This document shows, in pieces, positions 16,636-26,272 of a stretch of DNA of 64,000 nucleotides (position 1 is the stretch's first letter; every line of letters begins with the position of its first letter). The stretch covers positions 1 through 64,000 of the forward strand of contig NZ_JAQMYP010000047.1 of assembly GCF_028369295.1 (NCBI RefSeq), written 5' to 3'. This stretch comes from Streptomyces sp. HD. Lineage in GTDB: Bacteria > Actinomycetota > Actinomycetes > Streptomycetales > Streptomycetaceae. A program made the position numbers and the translations under genes. The notes beneath the pieces are model-generated. The model was not told the DNA's origin, did not search any database, and was given only the letters and a program-made list of their open reading frames with translations.

Positions 16636-18672
16636 TTGCTGAGGGTGATCCAGGCCATCGGACTGACCAGCGATTCCCGCAAGGGGCTTCCTCCTGCCGT
16701 CGACGACGTCTCCTTCGAGGCGCGGGCGGGACATGTCACCGCGCTGCTCGGGGTATCGGGAGCGGGCAAGACGGCGGCGCTCAGACTCATGCTCGAACTC
16801 CAACGGGGTCGTGGGGTCACCTACTTCAGAGGGCGCCCCCTGCACCGCATCGCGCATCCGTCGCGCGAAGTCGGCGTGCTGCTGGGCGATGTCCCCGGGC
16901 ACCCCGCCCGCACCGTCCGCGGCCATCTGCGCATGCTGTGCGCCGCCGCGGGCGTCCCTGTGCGGCGCGCCGACGAAGTCCTGGAGGTGGTCGGCCTCGT
17001 CAGTCTGCGGGAAGAACGCCTCGGCACCCTCTCGCGCGGCATGGACCGCCGCCTCGGCCTGGCCTGCGCGATGCTGGCCGACCCGCACACCCTCGTGCTC
17101 GACGATCCCGCGGGAGGGCTCTCGACCCGCGAGAGCCGTTGGCTGTACGGCATGCTGCACGCACACGCGGCCCAGGGCGGCACGGTCCTGCTGACCACGG
17201 CCGACCCCAAGGAGGCCGCGCGCACCGCCGACCGGGTCGTCACCCTGGAGCGGGGCAGACTCGTCGCCGACCAGAAGGTCGCCGACTTCTCCCGGACCCG
17301 GCTGCGCCCCCGCGTCGCCGTCCGTACCCCTCACGCCTCCCGTCTCGCCGCCCTCCTGGCCAAGGAGGCGCGCAGCAAGCAGCGCTCCGTCGAGGTGGTG
17401 CGCGAGGGCGGCAACCGCCTCTCCGTGTACGGCAGTACATGCGCGGCGGTCGGTGAGACCGCGTACCGCCACGGCATCCTCGTCCACCAACTCGCCGACG
17501 AGATCGGGGACATGGGACCGGACGCCGCGGCGGACTGCGCGGATCGCTCGGATCACTCGACGGGGCAGCGAGCGGACGAGACGACGCCGCTCATGCCGGT
17601 CAGTGAGGCGGTCCCGGCCCGTGTCCGTGGGCGTGAGGCCAGGAAGCCGCCAGTGCTGGTGCCTGCGCCGACGTCGGACAAGGGGTCGGCCGCGGTCGAC
17701 GATCTCACGGCGCTCCACGAGGAGCCGCCGACGCCGGGCGGGGGCCGTCCGACCACGCCGCAGGCACGCGTGAGCGAACCGCGAACGGCCGACTCGTCCA
17801 CAGAGGGGCAGAGCGCTGCCTCGCCGGCCGCCGATTCGCACGCGTCGGCCGCTTCGGTCGAGGTCCTTCCCGAACTCCCGCCTCCCATCTCAGTCCGCCC
17901 CGCCCCCAGCCCCCTGCGCCCCCTCCGCTATGAGCTCCGTCGCGCCGGCGGAGTCGGCACGGGGTTCCTCACCGCCGCCGCGGTGCTCGTGGTGTCCGCC
18001 CTCACCGCCGTACTTCTCGCCCGTGTCGGACACACTCCGCACCCGCGTCTGATGGTCGCGTGGCCGCGGGAGCTGCCGCTGCCGCCTGCGGCGCTCGGGG
18101 CCGGCCTGCTCGGCGCGATCGCGTTCGGCGACGAGTTCCGCCACCCCGCCCTGGCCGCGGATCGTGGCACCGTCCCCCGTCGGCTGGGGCTGCTCGCCGC
18201 GAAACTCCTCGTCGCCTCCGCCACCGCGCTGGCCCTGGCCGTCCTCACCGTGGGCTGCAACATCGAAGTGCTCTATCTCGTCTACGGACGGGAGCTCGCG
18301 GAAGTTCCCGCCGACTGGCTTTGGCTGAGCGCGAGTTGGATCGGGCTCGTCGTCGGATGCTCCTGGGCCGGAGTGCTGGCAGCAGGGCTCTTCCGGTCGA
18401 CCACGGCCGGGCTCGCGGCGGTGGTCGCCGTCCCCATCCTCCTCGTACCCCTCGTGCAGAAGGCCGTGGAAGGGCCGTCGGTGCGTACCGCGGCCGGATT
18501 CCCGCTGCGGCTGCGCGAGCTGCTGCTGTCGCAGTGGCCGTTCGGAGGCGAGCGCTATATCGCCGCAACCGCGCGCGTGATCGCCCAACCCGTGGGCGGT
18601 GCACTGGCGTTGTCGCTGGCCGCGCTGCTCGCCGCCTATCTGCTCACCACGCTGCGCAGCAGGGTCCGATGA
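16636..18672 (+). CDS. ABC transporter, ATPase fused to an ABC-2-type permease
   Basis: This 678-residue fusion has an ATP-binding domain at residues 1-225: Walker A GVSGAGKT, signature-like LSRGMDRRLGLA and Walker B LVLDDPAGGLS. A linker of about 200 residues, low complexity in its second half, is followed by six hydrophobic segments from about residue 440 to the end (GFLTAAAVLVVSALTAVLLA, GLIVGCSW-type helices). It probably exports or moves an unidentified substrate. Walker B ends in Asp-Asp instead of Asp-Glu and the D-loop Asp is Ser, so ATP hydrolysis may be slow. The start is TTG 16636 or GTG 16645, both overlapping the purine-rich GAGGG. Confidence 0.8.
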   Translation: MLRVIQAIGLTSDSRKGLPPAVDDVSFEARAGHVTALLGVSGAGKTAALRLMLELQRGRGVTYFRGRPLHRIAHPSREVGVLLGDVPGHPARTVRGHLRMLCAAAGVPVRRADEVLEVVGLVSLREERLGTLSRGMDRRLGLACAMLADPHTLVLDDPAGGLSTRESRWLYGMLHAHAAQGGTVLLTTADPKEAARTADRVVTLERGRLVADQKVADFSRTRLRPRVAVRTPHASRLAALLAKEARSKQRSVEVVREGGNRLSVYGSTCAAVGETAYRHGILVHQLADEIGDMGPDAAADCADRSDHSTGQRADETTPLMPVSEAVPARVRGREARKPPVLVPAPTSDKGSAAVDDLTALHEEPPTPGGGRPTTPQARVSEPRTADSSTEGQSAASPAADSHASAASVEVLPELPPPISVRPAPSPLRPLRYELRRAGGVGTGFLTAAAVLVVSALTAVLLARVGHTPHPRLMVAWPRELPLPPAALGAGLLGAIAFGDEFRHPALAADRGTVPRRLGLLAAKLLVASATALALAVLTVGCNIEVLYLVYGRELAEVPADWLWLSASWIGLVVGCSWAGVLAAGLFRSTTAGLAAVVAVPILLVPLVQKAVEGPSVRTAAGFPLRLRELLLSQWPFGGERYIAATARVIAQPVGGALALSLAALLAAYLLTTLRSRVR

Positions 18673-18735
18673 TGACCGTCCGTGTTCTTCCCAGCCCCGT
18701 CCTGCACACAACTCCCCGGGGAAAGCCCATTTCTT

Positions 18736-18775
18736 TCCGATAAGGCGTCAATTGCGACGGGGTGAGCGATCACCC
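18736..18775 (+). promoter_or_regulatory. whiH upstream control region: WhiG-like -10 and a palindrome
   Basis: TCCGATAA at 18736-18743 is close to the GCCGATAA -10 element of sigma-WhiG promoters, and whiH is a known WhiG target in S. coelicolor. The expected TAAA -35 element is not present at the right spacing, so the match is partial. Just downstream, GGGTGA-GCGA-TCACCC (18760-18775) is a perfect 6-bp-arm palindrome. It resembles both GntR-type operators (WhiH autoregulation is known) and the BldD-type AGTGA/TCACC pattern. Confidence 0.5.
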
Positions 18776-18835
18776 TTTCGTGTGCTTTTCACCAAAGACC
18801 TCAAGGGAGTTGGGGACGGCGCCGACAAAGGATCC

Positions 18836-19723
18836 GTGAGTACCCTTGCGCACACCATGATGACCGCCGCCCGCGCCGCCGACTCCGGTCTCGCCGGCCC
18901 GGGCGATCTCGACCGCTACCCCTACGCCGAGGCCCCCGTCGCCGACCGCGTCGCATCCCCCGCCTGGGAGGGCGCGGATCCGGACCTGGGCCGTGTCGGC
19001 AGGCGCGCCGCGGGCAGCCGCGGACGCGGGCTGCACGGCCAACTCGTCCAGCAACTCGGCCAGATGATCGTCTCCGGTGACCTGGGCGCCGACCGCCCGC
19101 TCGTGCCCGAGGAGATCGGCCAGCGTTTCGAGGTCTCCCGCACCGTCGTCCGTGAGTCGCTCCGGGTCCTGGAGGCCAAGGGCCTGGTCAGTGCCCGGCC
19201 GAACGTCGGCACGCGCGTGCGCCCCGTCAGCGACTGGAACCTCCTCGACCCGGACATCATCGAGTGGCGCGCCTTCGGGCCCCAGCGTGACGACCAGCGC
19301 CGTGAGCTGAGCGAGCTGCGCTGGACGATCGAGCCGCTCGCCGCCCGCCTCGCGGCCGGGCACGGGCGCGACGACGTCCAGCAGCGGCTCGCCGACATGG
19401 TCGAGATCATGAGCCACGCGATGGGGCAGGGTGACGTCCTCACCTTCTCCCGCGCCGACGCCGAGTTCCACTCGTTGCTCATCCAGGTCGCGGGCAACCG
19501 CATGCTGGAGCACCTGTCGGGGATCGTCTCGGCCGCCCTCCAGGTCTCCGGTGGCCCGGTCACGGGCTGTGACCGGCCGAACGAGACGTCGCTGGCGCAG
19601 CACAGCAGGATCGTCGACGCCCTCGCCGCCGGTGACGGGGCGGCCGCCGAGGCGGCCATGCGTCAACTGCTCACCGTCCATCCCGAGGTGGAGCGCGTGG
19701 TGCCCGCGCCCCGTGAGCACTGA
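18836..19723 (+). CDS. whiH: WhiH, GntR-family sporulation regulator
   Basis: This 295-residue regulator of the FadR/GntR family acts in aerial hyphae when sporulation septa form. The winged helix lies around residues 65-130 (HGQLVQQLGQMIVSGDLGA, EEIGQRFEVSRTVVRESLRVLEAKGLV). The FadR C-terminal domain follows (ELRWTIEPLAARLAAGHG...AEFHSLLIQVAGNRMLEHL). GTG at 18836 is preceded at short range by AAAGGA. An in-frame ATG at 18857 lacks a Shine-Dalgarno. The gene lies directly upstream of hrdB, as in S. coelicolor, and is separated from it by a 19-bp hairpin. The promoter carries a WhiG-like element and a palindrome. Confidence 0.92.
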   Translation: MSTLAHTMMTAARAADSGLAGPGDLDRYPYAEAPVADRVASPAWEGADPDLGRVGRRAAGSRGRGLHGQLVQQLGQMIVSGDLGADRPLVPEEIGQRFEVSRTVVRESLRVLEAKGLVSARPNVGTRVRPVSDWNLLDPDIIEWRAFGPQRDDQRRELSELRWTIEPLAARLAAGHGRDDVQQRLADMVEIMSHAMGQGDVLTFSRADAEFHSLLIQVAGNRMLEHLSGIVSAALQVSGGPVTGCDRPNETSLAQHSRIVDALAAGDGAAAEAAMRQLLTVHPEVERVVPAPREH

Positions 19724-19795
19724 CCGCACACCCGGGTCGCGCGGCTGAGGGCGCCTCCCCCCTCCTGGGGCGTCGCTCGGACAGCGCACCCTCTC

Positions 19796-19839
19796 CCGTC
19801 GGACCCGCAGGATCCACCGCGATCCTGCGGGTCCGACGG
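19796..19839 (+). terminator. Strong hairpin terminator between whiH and hrdB
   Basis: This is a perfect 19-bp stem (19796-19814 pairing with 19821-19839) with the 6-base loop CACCGC. It has no U tract, as is usual for Streptomyces terminators. It isolates hrdB transcription from whiH. Confidence 0.85.
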
Positions 19840-19882
19840 TGCGACTAGGCTGCGGATTCGCCGTACAGTGCATGCTCGAAGT

Positions 19883-19900
19883 CATAGGCGAACGCTTATG
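19883..19900. promoter_or_regulatory. Unassigned near-perfect palindrome upstream of hrdB
   Basis: CATAGGCGAACGCTTATG is an 18-bp dyad with 8-bp arms and one G/T mismatch. It lies about 60 bp upstream of the proposed hrdB -35 element, in the position of an activator or repressor site. I recognise no Streptomyces regulator with this box. Confidence 0.55.
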
Positions 19901-19959
19901 TCCGTGTCTGCCTGTTTTTGATCGGTTACGGGATGTGACTCGGGCCACGCAGATTGGGC

Positions 19960-19986
19960 GTAACGCTCGGGGGAACAGCGCGATGA
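19960..19986 (+). promoter_or_regulatory. ECF-type promoter of hrdB (ShbA candidate)
   Basis: GTAACG at 19960-19965 and CGATGA at 19981-19986 are separated by 15 bp. An AAC-containing -35 and CGT/CGA-type -10 are typical of ECF sigma factors. The principal sigma gene hrdB is known to depend on the ECF sigma ShbA in Streptomyces. Transcription would start near 19993 and give a leader of about 158 nt. GGGAAT at 20009-20014 matches a sigma-R -35, but no GTT -10 was found at the right spacing. Confidence 0.6.
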
Positions 19987-20150
19987 CCTAAGAGGTGACA
20001 GCCGAGGAGGGAATACGGACGCCGTTCAAGGCGCTGTGTATCTTCCCGGCCCCCCGCCCGTACCGTCGGCCCATCCCCAGGTCGGTGGTCGGCTCCTGTC
20101 CGCCGTGGACGGGGCCGGAAGCCGTTTTCCAACGTTCCGAGAGGTTGTTC

Positions 20151-21686
<1,536 letters not shown>

Positions 21687-21703
21687 TCGCTTTCGTACGA
21701 CAC

Positions 21704-21740
21704 CGAAGGCCCGGTCTCCCGAGTGGGGATCGGGCCTTCG
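21704..21740 (+). terminator. hrdB terminator
   Basis: A perfect 10-bp stem, CGAAGGCCCG (21704-21713) with CGGGCCTTCG (21731-21740), begins 18 bp after the hrdB stop. Further weak inner pairing is possible. It is a typical GC-rich Streptomyces terminator. Confidence 0.85.
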
Positions 21741-21818
21741 CGCTGTGGTGCGGATGCGCGGCGCGGTGTGCTGACTCACCCTGGGTGTCCCACGATCACC
21801 CCAGAGTGAGGAGCGTGT

Positions 21819-22664
21819 ATGCGTCGTCTCTTTCCCCGGGCGCTCGCTCGCCCGCTGGCCCTTGCGGCCGCGGCGGTCGCCATACCGCTGGTATCCCCTG
21901 CTCCCGCGGCCGCCGACAGCGTCGTCGTCGGTGGGTTTCCGGTCGATGTGGCCGACAGCCCGTGGACCGTCGCGCTGTCCAGCCGTGACCGGTTCGGAGG
22001 TACGCGGTCCGGTCAGTTCTGCGTCGGTGTGGCAATCGGGCGATCCACCGTGCTCACCGCGGCCCACTGTCTGAGCGAGGAGGTCCTCGGGACCTCGCCG
22101 AACCAGCTGCGCGACTTCAGTGTCATCACGGGGCGTACGGATCTGTTGTCGACTCGGGGCCAGGAGGTCCGTGTCCGGAGCACCTGGGTGAATCCGGCCT
22201 ACGACAATGTCACCAACGCGGGTGACTTCGCCGTGCTCACCCTCGCTCAGCCTCTCCCGGCGAGCTCGGTGATCAGGATGGCCGGCGCCGGTGATCCCGC
22301 CTATGTGCCGGGGACGGCGGCCTTCGTCTACGGATGGGGGGACATCACGGGAGCGGGTGACTACGCGCGAGGGCTGCGGGCGGCGCGTGTGCATGTGCTG
22401 ACCGACACGCTGTGCAGGAAGGCGTATCCGGGCGGCGTCGACGGCAGATTCCTGGCCGCCAGCATGGTCTGTGCCGGGGAGCCGCAGGGGGGCCGGGACG
22501 CCTGTCAGGGGGACAGCGGAGGGCCACTGGTGGCTCAGGGGAAGCTGATCGGGCTCGTGTCCTGGGGCACCGGCTGCGGTCGCGCGGGCAGTCCTGGCGT
22601 CTACACGCGGGTTTCCGAGATCGCACGGAGCCTCAGGTGGGCCGTGCGGGGCGCGAGCGGCTGA
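21819..22664 (+). CDS. Secreted trypsin-like serine protease
   Basis: This 281-residue S1-family protease is predicted to be exported. The N-terminus is a signal peptide: MRRLFPRALARP, a hydrophobic Ala/Val core, and an AAA-D cleavage region near residue 32. A possible processing site VVGGFPV resembles the IVGG activation motif of trypsins. The catalytic triad is complete: His83 (TAAHC), Asp136 (GDFAVLTL) and Ser233 (GDSGGP). Cys residues at the usual positions support disulfide bonds. ATG 21819 follows GTGAGGAG. It lies between hrdB and parE, ahead of a convergent hairpin. Confidence 0.93.
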   Translation: MRRLFPRALARPLALAAAAVAIPLVSPAPAAADSVVVGGFPVDVADSPWTVALSSRDRFGGTRSGQFCVGVAIGRSTVLTAAHCLSEEVLGTSPNQLRDFSVITGRTDLLSTRGQEVRVRSTWVNPAYDNVTNAGDFAVLTLAQPLPASSVIRMAGAGDPAYVPGTAAFVYGWGDITGAGDYARGLRAARVHVLTDTLCRKAYPGGVDGRFLAASMVCAGEPQGGRDACQGDSGGPLVAQGKLIGLVSWGTGCGRAGSPGVYTRVSEIARSLRWAVRGASG

Positions 22665-22694
22665 CGGCGCCTGAGGGCTCGCGCGGTATGAGCG

Positions 22695-22731
22695 CGGGCG
22701 GTCGCCCCTGCCTGTCAGGGGCGACCGCCCG
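22695..22731. terminator. Bidirectional hairpin between the protease and DUF7455 genes
   Basis: GGGCGGTCGCCCCTG (22696-22710) pairs perfectly with CAGGGGCGACCGCCC (22716-22730) around a CCTGT loop, with one more flanking pair. It lies between convergent genes, so it can end both transcripts. Confidence 0.9.
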
Positions 22732-22775
22732 TCAACCGGCCTGTGCCGGAGCTGGCTCGTCGTGGATGCGAGGTG

Positions 22776-23006
22776 TCAGCGCTCTTCTTCGGACGCCGAT
22801 GCGGGAACGGACGTCAGCCGCTCCGTCTCGTCCTGTATCTCAGCGGCGATCTTCTTGAGTTCCGGCTCGAACTTGCGACCGTGGTGGGCGCAGAAGAGCA
22901 GTTCTCCGCCGCTGAGCAGGACGACGCGCACGTACGCCTGGGCGCCGCAACGGTCGCAGCGGTCAGCGGCCGTCAGCGGGCTCGCGGGGGTCAGAACAGT
23001 AGTCAC
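22776..23006 (-). CDS. DUF7455 small zinc-ribbon-like protein
   Basis: This 76-residue actinobacterial protein has an unknown function. The core is CDRCGAQAYVRVVL followed by ELLFCAHHGRKFEP, so a CxxC pair and a CxHH element could bind one zinc ion. An acidic amphipathic tail (ELKKIAAEIQDETERL) follows. GTG at 23006 is preceded by AGAGAAGAGGCG on the minus strand. Homologues commonly lie next to hrdB/parE, suggesting a conserved but undefined link with transcription or topology. Confidence 0.85.
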   Translation of the reverse strand: MTTVLTPASPLTAADRCDRCGAQAYVRVVLLSGGELLFCAHHGRKFEPELKKIAAEIQDETERLTSVPASASEEER

Positions 23007-23450
23007 GTCGCCTCTTCTCTAGCTCGACGAGCTGTCGTACCAGGGTCAACATCCAACCAGCCTCAAAACGTTCCCGCTCGCGGCTTCTCCCAGAGAGAAA
23101 TTTTCCGGGGCGGCTGGCTGCTGCCGGTTTGGCGGCGAATGTGCCGTATTGCGTCTCTGTCGTGCTTACGGTTTCGCGCTGTCGGTCAAGGTCAGGTCCC
23201 TCCGGCTGGGTTGCCGGTTTGTTCATGAGGACGTGCCCGGAGCCTAAATGGTTCATGCCTGGAAGGGAACGTGATATGTACTTCACCCCATCGAGGGATC
23301 GAACAAGCATGCGACCCTGGACTAGTCTGTGTTTCGCACGAGGGTGGCGTTACAACGGCTCTACCAGGCCTCGGTACCCTCTTGACGGCGACCGAAGCCG
23401 CGCCCTTACCCACCAGGGCGTTACCTGAAATTCAGCGAGGAGCGAACCGC
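23007..23450 (+). promoter_or_regulatory. 444-bp divergent region with a candidate parE promoter
   Basis: It serves DUF7455 leftward and parE rightward. A plausible HrdB-type promoter is TCGAAC at 23299-23304 and TAGTCT at 23323-23328 with 18-bp spacing. That gives a 5' leader of roughly 115 nt. No tRNA or known RNA was recognised in the remainder. Confidence 0.4.
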
Positions 23451-25574
23451 GTGACCGCCGAGACGTCCGTGCCGTCCACAGCGCTGCTGGCAGGAGCAGA
23501 CCGGGACGGTTCCAACTACACCGCGCGGCACCTGCTCGTCCTTGAGGGCCTTGAGGCGGTGCGCAAGCGCCCGGGCATGTACATCGGCTCGACCGACAGT
23601 CGCGGCCTGATGCACTGCCTGTGGGAGATCATCGACAACTCCGTCGACGAGGCCCTCGGCGGCTACTGCGACCACATCGAGGTGATCCTCCAGGACGACG
23701 GGTCCGTGGAGGTCCGGGACAACGGCCGGGGCATCCCGGTCGACGTCGAGCCCAAGACCGGTATGTCCGGCGTCGAGGTCGTCATGACCAAGCTGCACGC
23801 CGGTGGCAAGTTCGGCGGTGGCTCTTACGCCGCCTCCGGCGGTCTGCACGGCGTGGGCGCCTCCGTGGTGAACGCCCTGTCCGCGCGGCTGGACGTCGAG
23901 GTGGACCGGGCCGGTCACACCCACGCCATCAGCTTCCGGCGCGGTGTTCCCGGAGCCTTCGCCGCCGACGGCCCGAACTCCAAGTTCGACGCCAAGAGCG
24001 GCCTACGCAAGGCCAAGAAGATCCCCAAGACCCGCACCGGCACACGCGTGCGCTACTGGGCCGACCGCCAGATCTTCCTCAAGGACGCCAAGCTCTCCCT
24101 GGAGACGCTGCACCAGCGCGCCCGCCAGACCGCGTTCCTGGTGCCCGGGCTGACCATCGTCGTCCGCGACGAGCTCGGCCTCGGCGACGGCGGCAGCAAG
24201 GGTGAGGAGTCGTTCCGCTTCGACGGCGGCATCAGCGAGTTCTGCGAGTACCTCGCCACCGACAAGCCCGTCTGCGACGTCCTCCGCCTCACCGGCCAGG
24301 GCACCTTCAGGGAGACCGTCCCGGTCCTGGACGAGCACGGCCAGATGACCCCCACCCAGGTCACCCGTGAGCTCGGCGTCGATGTCGCCCTGCGCTGGGG
24401 CACCGGCTACGACACGACCCTCAAGTCGTTCGTGAACATCATCGCCACCCCCAAGGGAGGCACCCACGTCGCCGGCTTCGAGACGGCCGTGACCAGCACC
24501 ATGAACGAGGTGCTGCGTGCCAAGAAGATGCTCCGCGTGGCCGAGAACGACATCGTCAAGGACGACGCCCTGGAGGGCCTCACCGCGGTCGTCACCGTGC
24601 GCCTCGCCGAGCCGCAGTTCGAGGGCCAGACGAAGGAGGTCCTCGGCACCTCGGCGGCCCGGCGCATCGTGAACACCGTGATCGCCAAGGAGCTCAAGGC
24701 GTTCCTGACGTCCACCAAGCGTGACGCCGCCGCACAGGCGCGCGTGGTCCTCGAAAAGGCCGTCGCCGCCGCCCGTACGCGTATCGCGGCCCGTCAGCAC
24801 AAGGACGCGCAGCGCCGGAAGACGGCCCTTGAGTCCTCGTCGCTGCCCGCCAAGCTCGCCGACTGCCGCAGTGACGACGTCGACCGCAGCGAGCTGTTCA
24901 TCGTCGAGGGAGACTCCGCGCTAGGCACCGCCAAGCTCGCCCGGAACTCCGAGTTCCAGGCGCTGCTGCCGATCCGCGGCAAGATCCTCAACGTCCAGAA
25001 GTCGTCCGTGACCGACATGCTCAAGAACGCCGAGTGCGGCGCGATCATCCAGGTCATAGGGGCGGGCTCGGGTCGGACCTTCGACATCGACGCCGCTCGC
25101 TACGGCAAGATCATCATGATGACCGACGCCGATGTCGACGGTTCTCACATCCGCACGCTGCTGCTGACGCTGTTCCAGCGCTACATGCGGCCGATGATCG
25201 AGGCGGGCCGGGTGTTCGCCGCGGTGCCCCCGCTGCACCGGATCGAGCTCATCCAGCCCAAGAAGGGGCAGGACAAGTACGTGTACACGTACTCGGATCG
25301 CGAACTGCGCGACAAGCTCATGGAGTTCGAGACCAAGGGGATCCGGTACAAGGACTCCATCCAGCGCTACAAGGGTCTCGGTGAGATGGACGCCGACCAG
25401 CTGGCCGAGACGACGATGGACCCGCGTCATCGCACCCTGCGCCGGATCAGCCTCACCGACCTGGAGGCCGCAGAGCGGGTCTTCGATCTGCTGATGGGGA
25501 ACGACGTGGCGCCGCGCAAGGAGTTCATCTCCAGCTCTGCGGCGACGCTGGACCGGTCGCGTATCGACGCGTAG
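23451..25574 (+). CDS. parE: DNA topoisomerase IV subunit B
   Basis: This 707-residue type IIA topoisomerase subunit B supplies the ATPase for decatenation by topoisomerase IV; ParC encoded downstream is the partner. GHKL ATPase motifs are DNSVDEALGG, DNGRGIPVDVEP and SGGLHGVGASVVNALSARL. The TOPRIM elements are IVEGDSALGTAK and DADVDGSHIRTLLLTLF. The C-terminal RYKGLGEMDADQLAETTMDP is intact. GTG 23451 follows GAGGAG at 23437-23442; an upstream TTG extension lacks family similarity. Chromosomal gyrB lies elsewhere in Streptomyces, so this is ParE (often annotated gyrB2). Confidence 0.95.
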   Translation: MTAETSVPSTALLAGADRDGSNYTARHLLVLEGLEAVRKRPGMYIGSTDSRGLMHCLWEIIDNSVDEALGGYCDHIEVILQDDGSVEVRDNGRGIPVDVEPKTGMSGVEVVMTKLHAGGKFGGGSYAASGGLHGVGASVVNALSARLDVEVDRAGHTHAISFRRGVPGAFAADGPNSKFDAKSGLRKAKKIPKTRTGTRVRYWADRQIFLKDAKLSLETLHQRARQTAFLVPGLTIVVRDELGLGDGGSKGEESFRFDGGISEFCEYLATDKPVCDVLRLTGQGTFRETVPVLDEHGQMTPTQVTRELGVDVALRWGTGYDTTLKSFVNIIATPKGGTHVAGFETAVTSTMNEVLRAKKMLRVAENDIVKDDALEGLTAVVTVRLAEPQFEGQTKEVLGTSAARRIVNTVIAKELKAFLTSTKRDAAAQARVVLEKAVAAARTRIAARQHKDAQRRKTALESSSLPAKLADCRSDDVDRSELFIVEGDSALGTAKLARNSEFQALLPIRGKILNVQKSSVTDMLKNAECGAIIQVIGAGSGRTFDIDAARYGKIIMMTDADVDGSHIRTLLLTLFQRYMRPMIEAGRVFAAVPPLHRIELIQPKKGQDKYVYTYSDRELRDKLMEFETKGIRYKDSIQRYKGLGEMDADQLAETTMDPRHRTLRRISLTDLEAAERVFDLLMGNDVAPRKEFISSSAATLDRSRIDA

Positions 25575-25639
25575 CCGCTGCGCTGGGTCTTGGCCGTGTT
25601 GTTCGGCCTCGGCTTCGCCTTCGGCCGTGGATCTGGGTT

Positions 25640-25683
25640 CCACCCGCACCGCCTGTGCGGCTTTCGTCGTCGGGTGCGGGTGG
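25640..25683 (+). terminator. Possible parE terminator
   Basis: CCACCCGCACC (25640-25650) and GGTGCGGGTGG (25673-25683) form a perfect 11-bp stem with a 22-base loop, 66 bp after the parE stop. The loop is long, so function is uncertain. Confidence 0.45.
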
Positions 25684-25846
25684 CCCCCGTGGCGTGGTCT
25701 CGCCGTTGGCGGCTTGCGGTTGGGGTGCGGTATCGGTGGCTTGCTGCTGGTGCGAGATATGCGGCCTCGGCCGGTGAATCACCTGATGGGGTGAAGCGCG
25801 CGGAGAAGCCGGGTCGGCGATCTTTCCGCTCTGTCCATGCTTGGGC

Positions 25847-26272
25847 ATGTACTCAAGCGACGATCCCTGGTACGACGCCCTCGCCTCCGGGTGGGGGGAG
25901 TCGGACGGTACGGACGTCCCCGAGGCCGCGTCGCCGGTCGTGGGGGACGTGTACCTGGAGGTGCAGCGCAGTGCCGCCTTCCGGGAAGTGCGCAGCCGCT
26001 ACCGGAGGTTCGTGGTGCCGGCGGTTGCCGTCTTCCTCTCCTGGTACGTGGCGTATGTCGTGACCGCCACGACCGCGCCGGCGCTGATGGCCCGGCCCGT
26101 GGTCGGCGCCGTGAACGTCGCCATGGTCGCGGGGCTCGGGCAGTTCCTCACCACCTTCCTGCTCACCTGGGCCTACGCCCGTCACGCGCGGCTGCGCCGG
26201 GATCGCGCGGCGCTCGAACTGCGCTGGGAGACCCAGGAGCTGACCCGTGCCACACGGGGTGGTGCCTCGTGA
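25847..26272 (+). CDS. DUF485 membrane protein
   Basis: This 141-residue protein has a cytoplasmic N-terminus and two transmembrane helices (VVPAVAVFLSWYVAYVV and VAMVAGLGQFLTTFLLTWAYA). It matches the DUF485 family, small membrane proteins nearly always paired with acetate or carboxylate symporters. The stop overlaps the GTG of the symporter gene by 4 bp, so the two are translationally coupled. ATG 25847 was chosen; an in-frame TTG two codons earlier is possible. Confidence 0.85.
   Translation: MYSSDDPWYDALASGWGESDGTDVPEAASPVVGDVYLEVQRSAAFREVRSRYRRFVVPAVAVFLSWYVAYVVTATTAPALMARPVVGAVNVAMVAGLGQFLTTFLLTWAYARHARLRRDRAALELRWETQELTRATRGGAS

Noticed and set aside
16632-16637. TATCTT as a -10 element before the ABC gene
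   Set aside because: The only TTGCGC-like -35 lies 26 bp upstream, too far for a standard promoter.
20009-20038. Full sigma-R promoter for hrdB
   Set aside because: GGGAAT is present but the GTT -10 is not at 18-19 bp, so only the -35-like half is noted.
23270-23400. tRNA-like segment (GGGATCGAAC) upstream of parE
   Set aside because: No cloverleaf or CCA-side pairing could be drawn.
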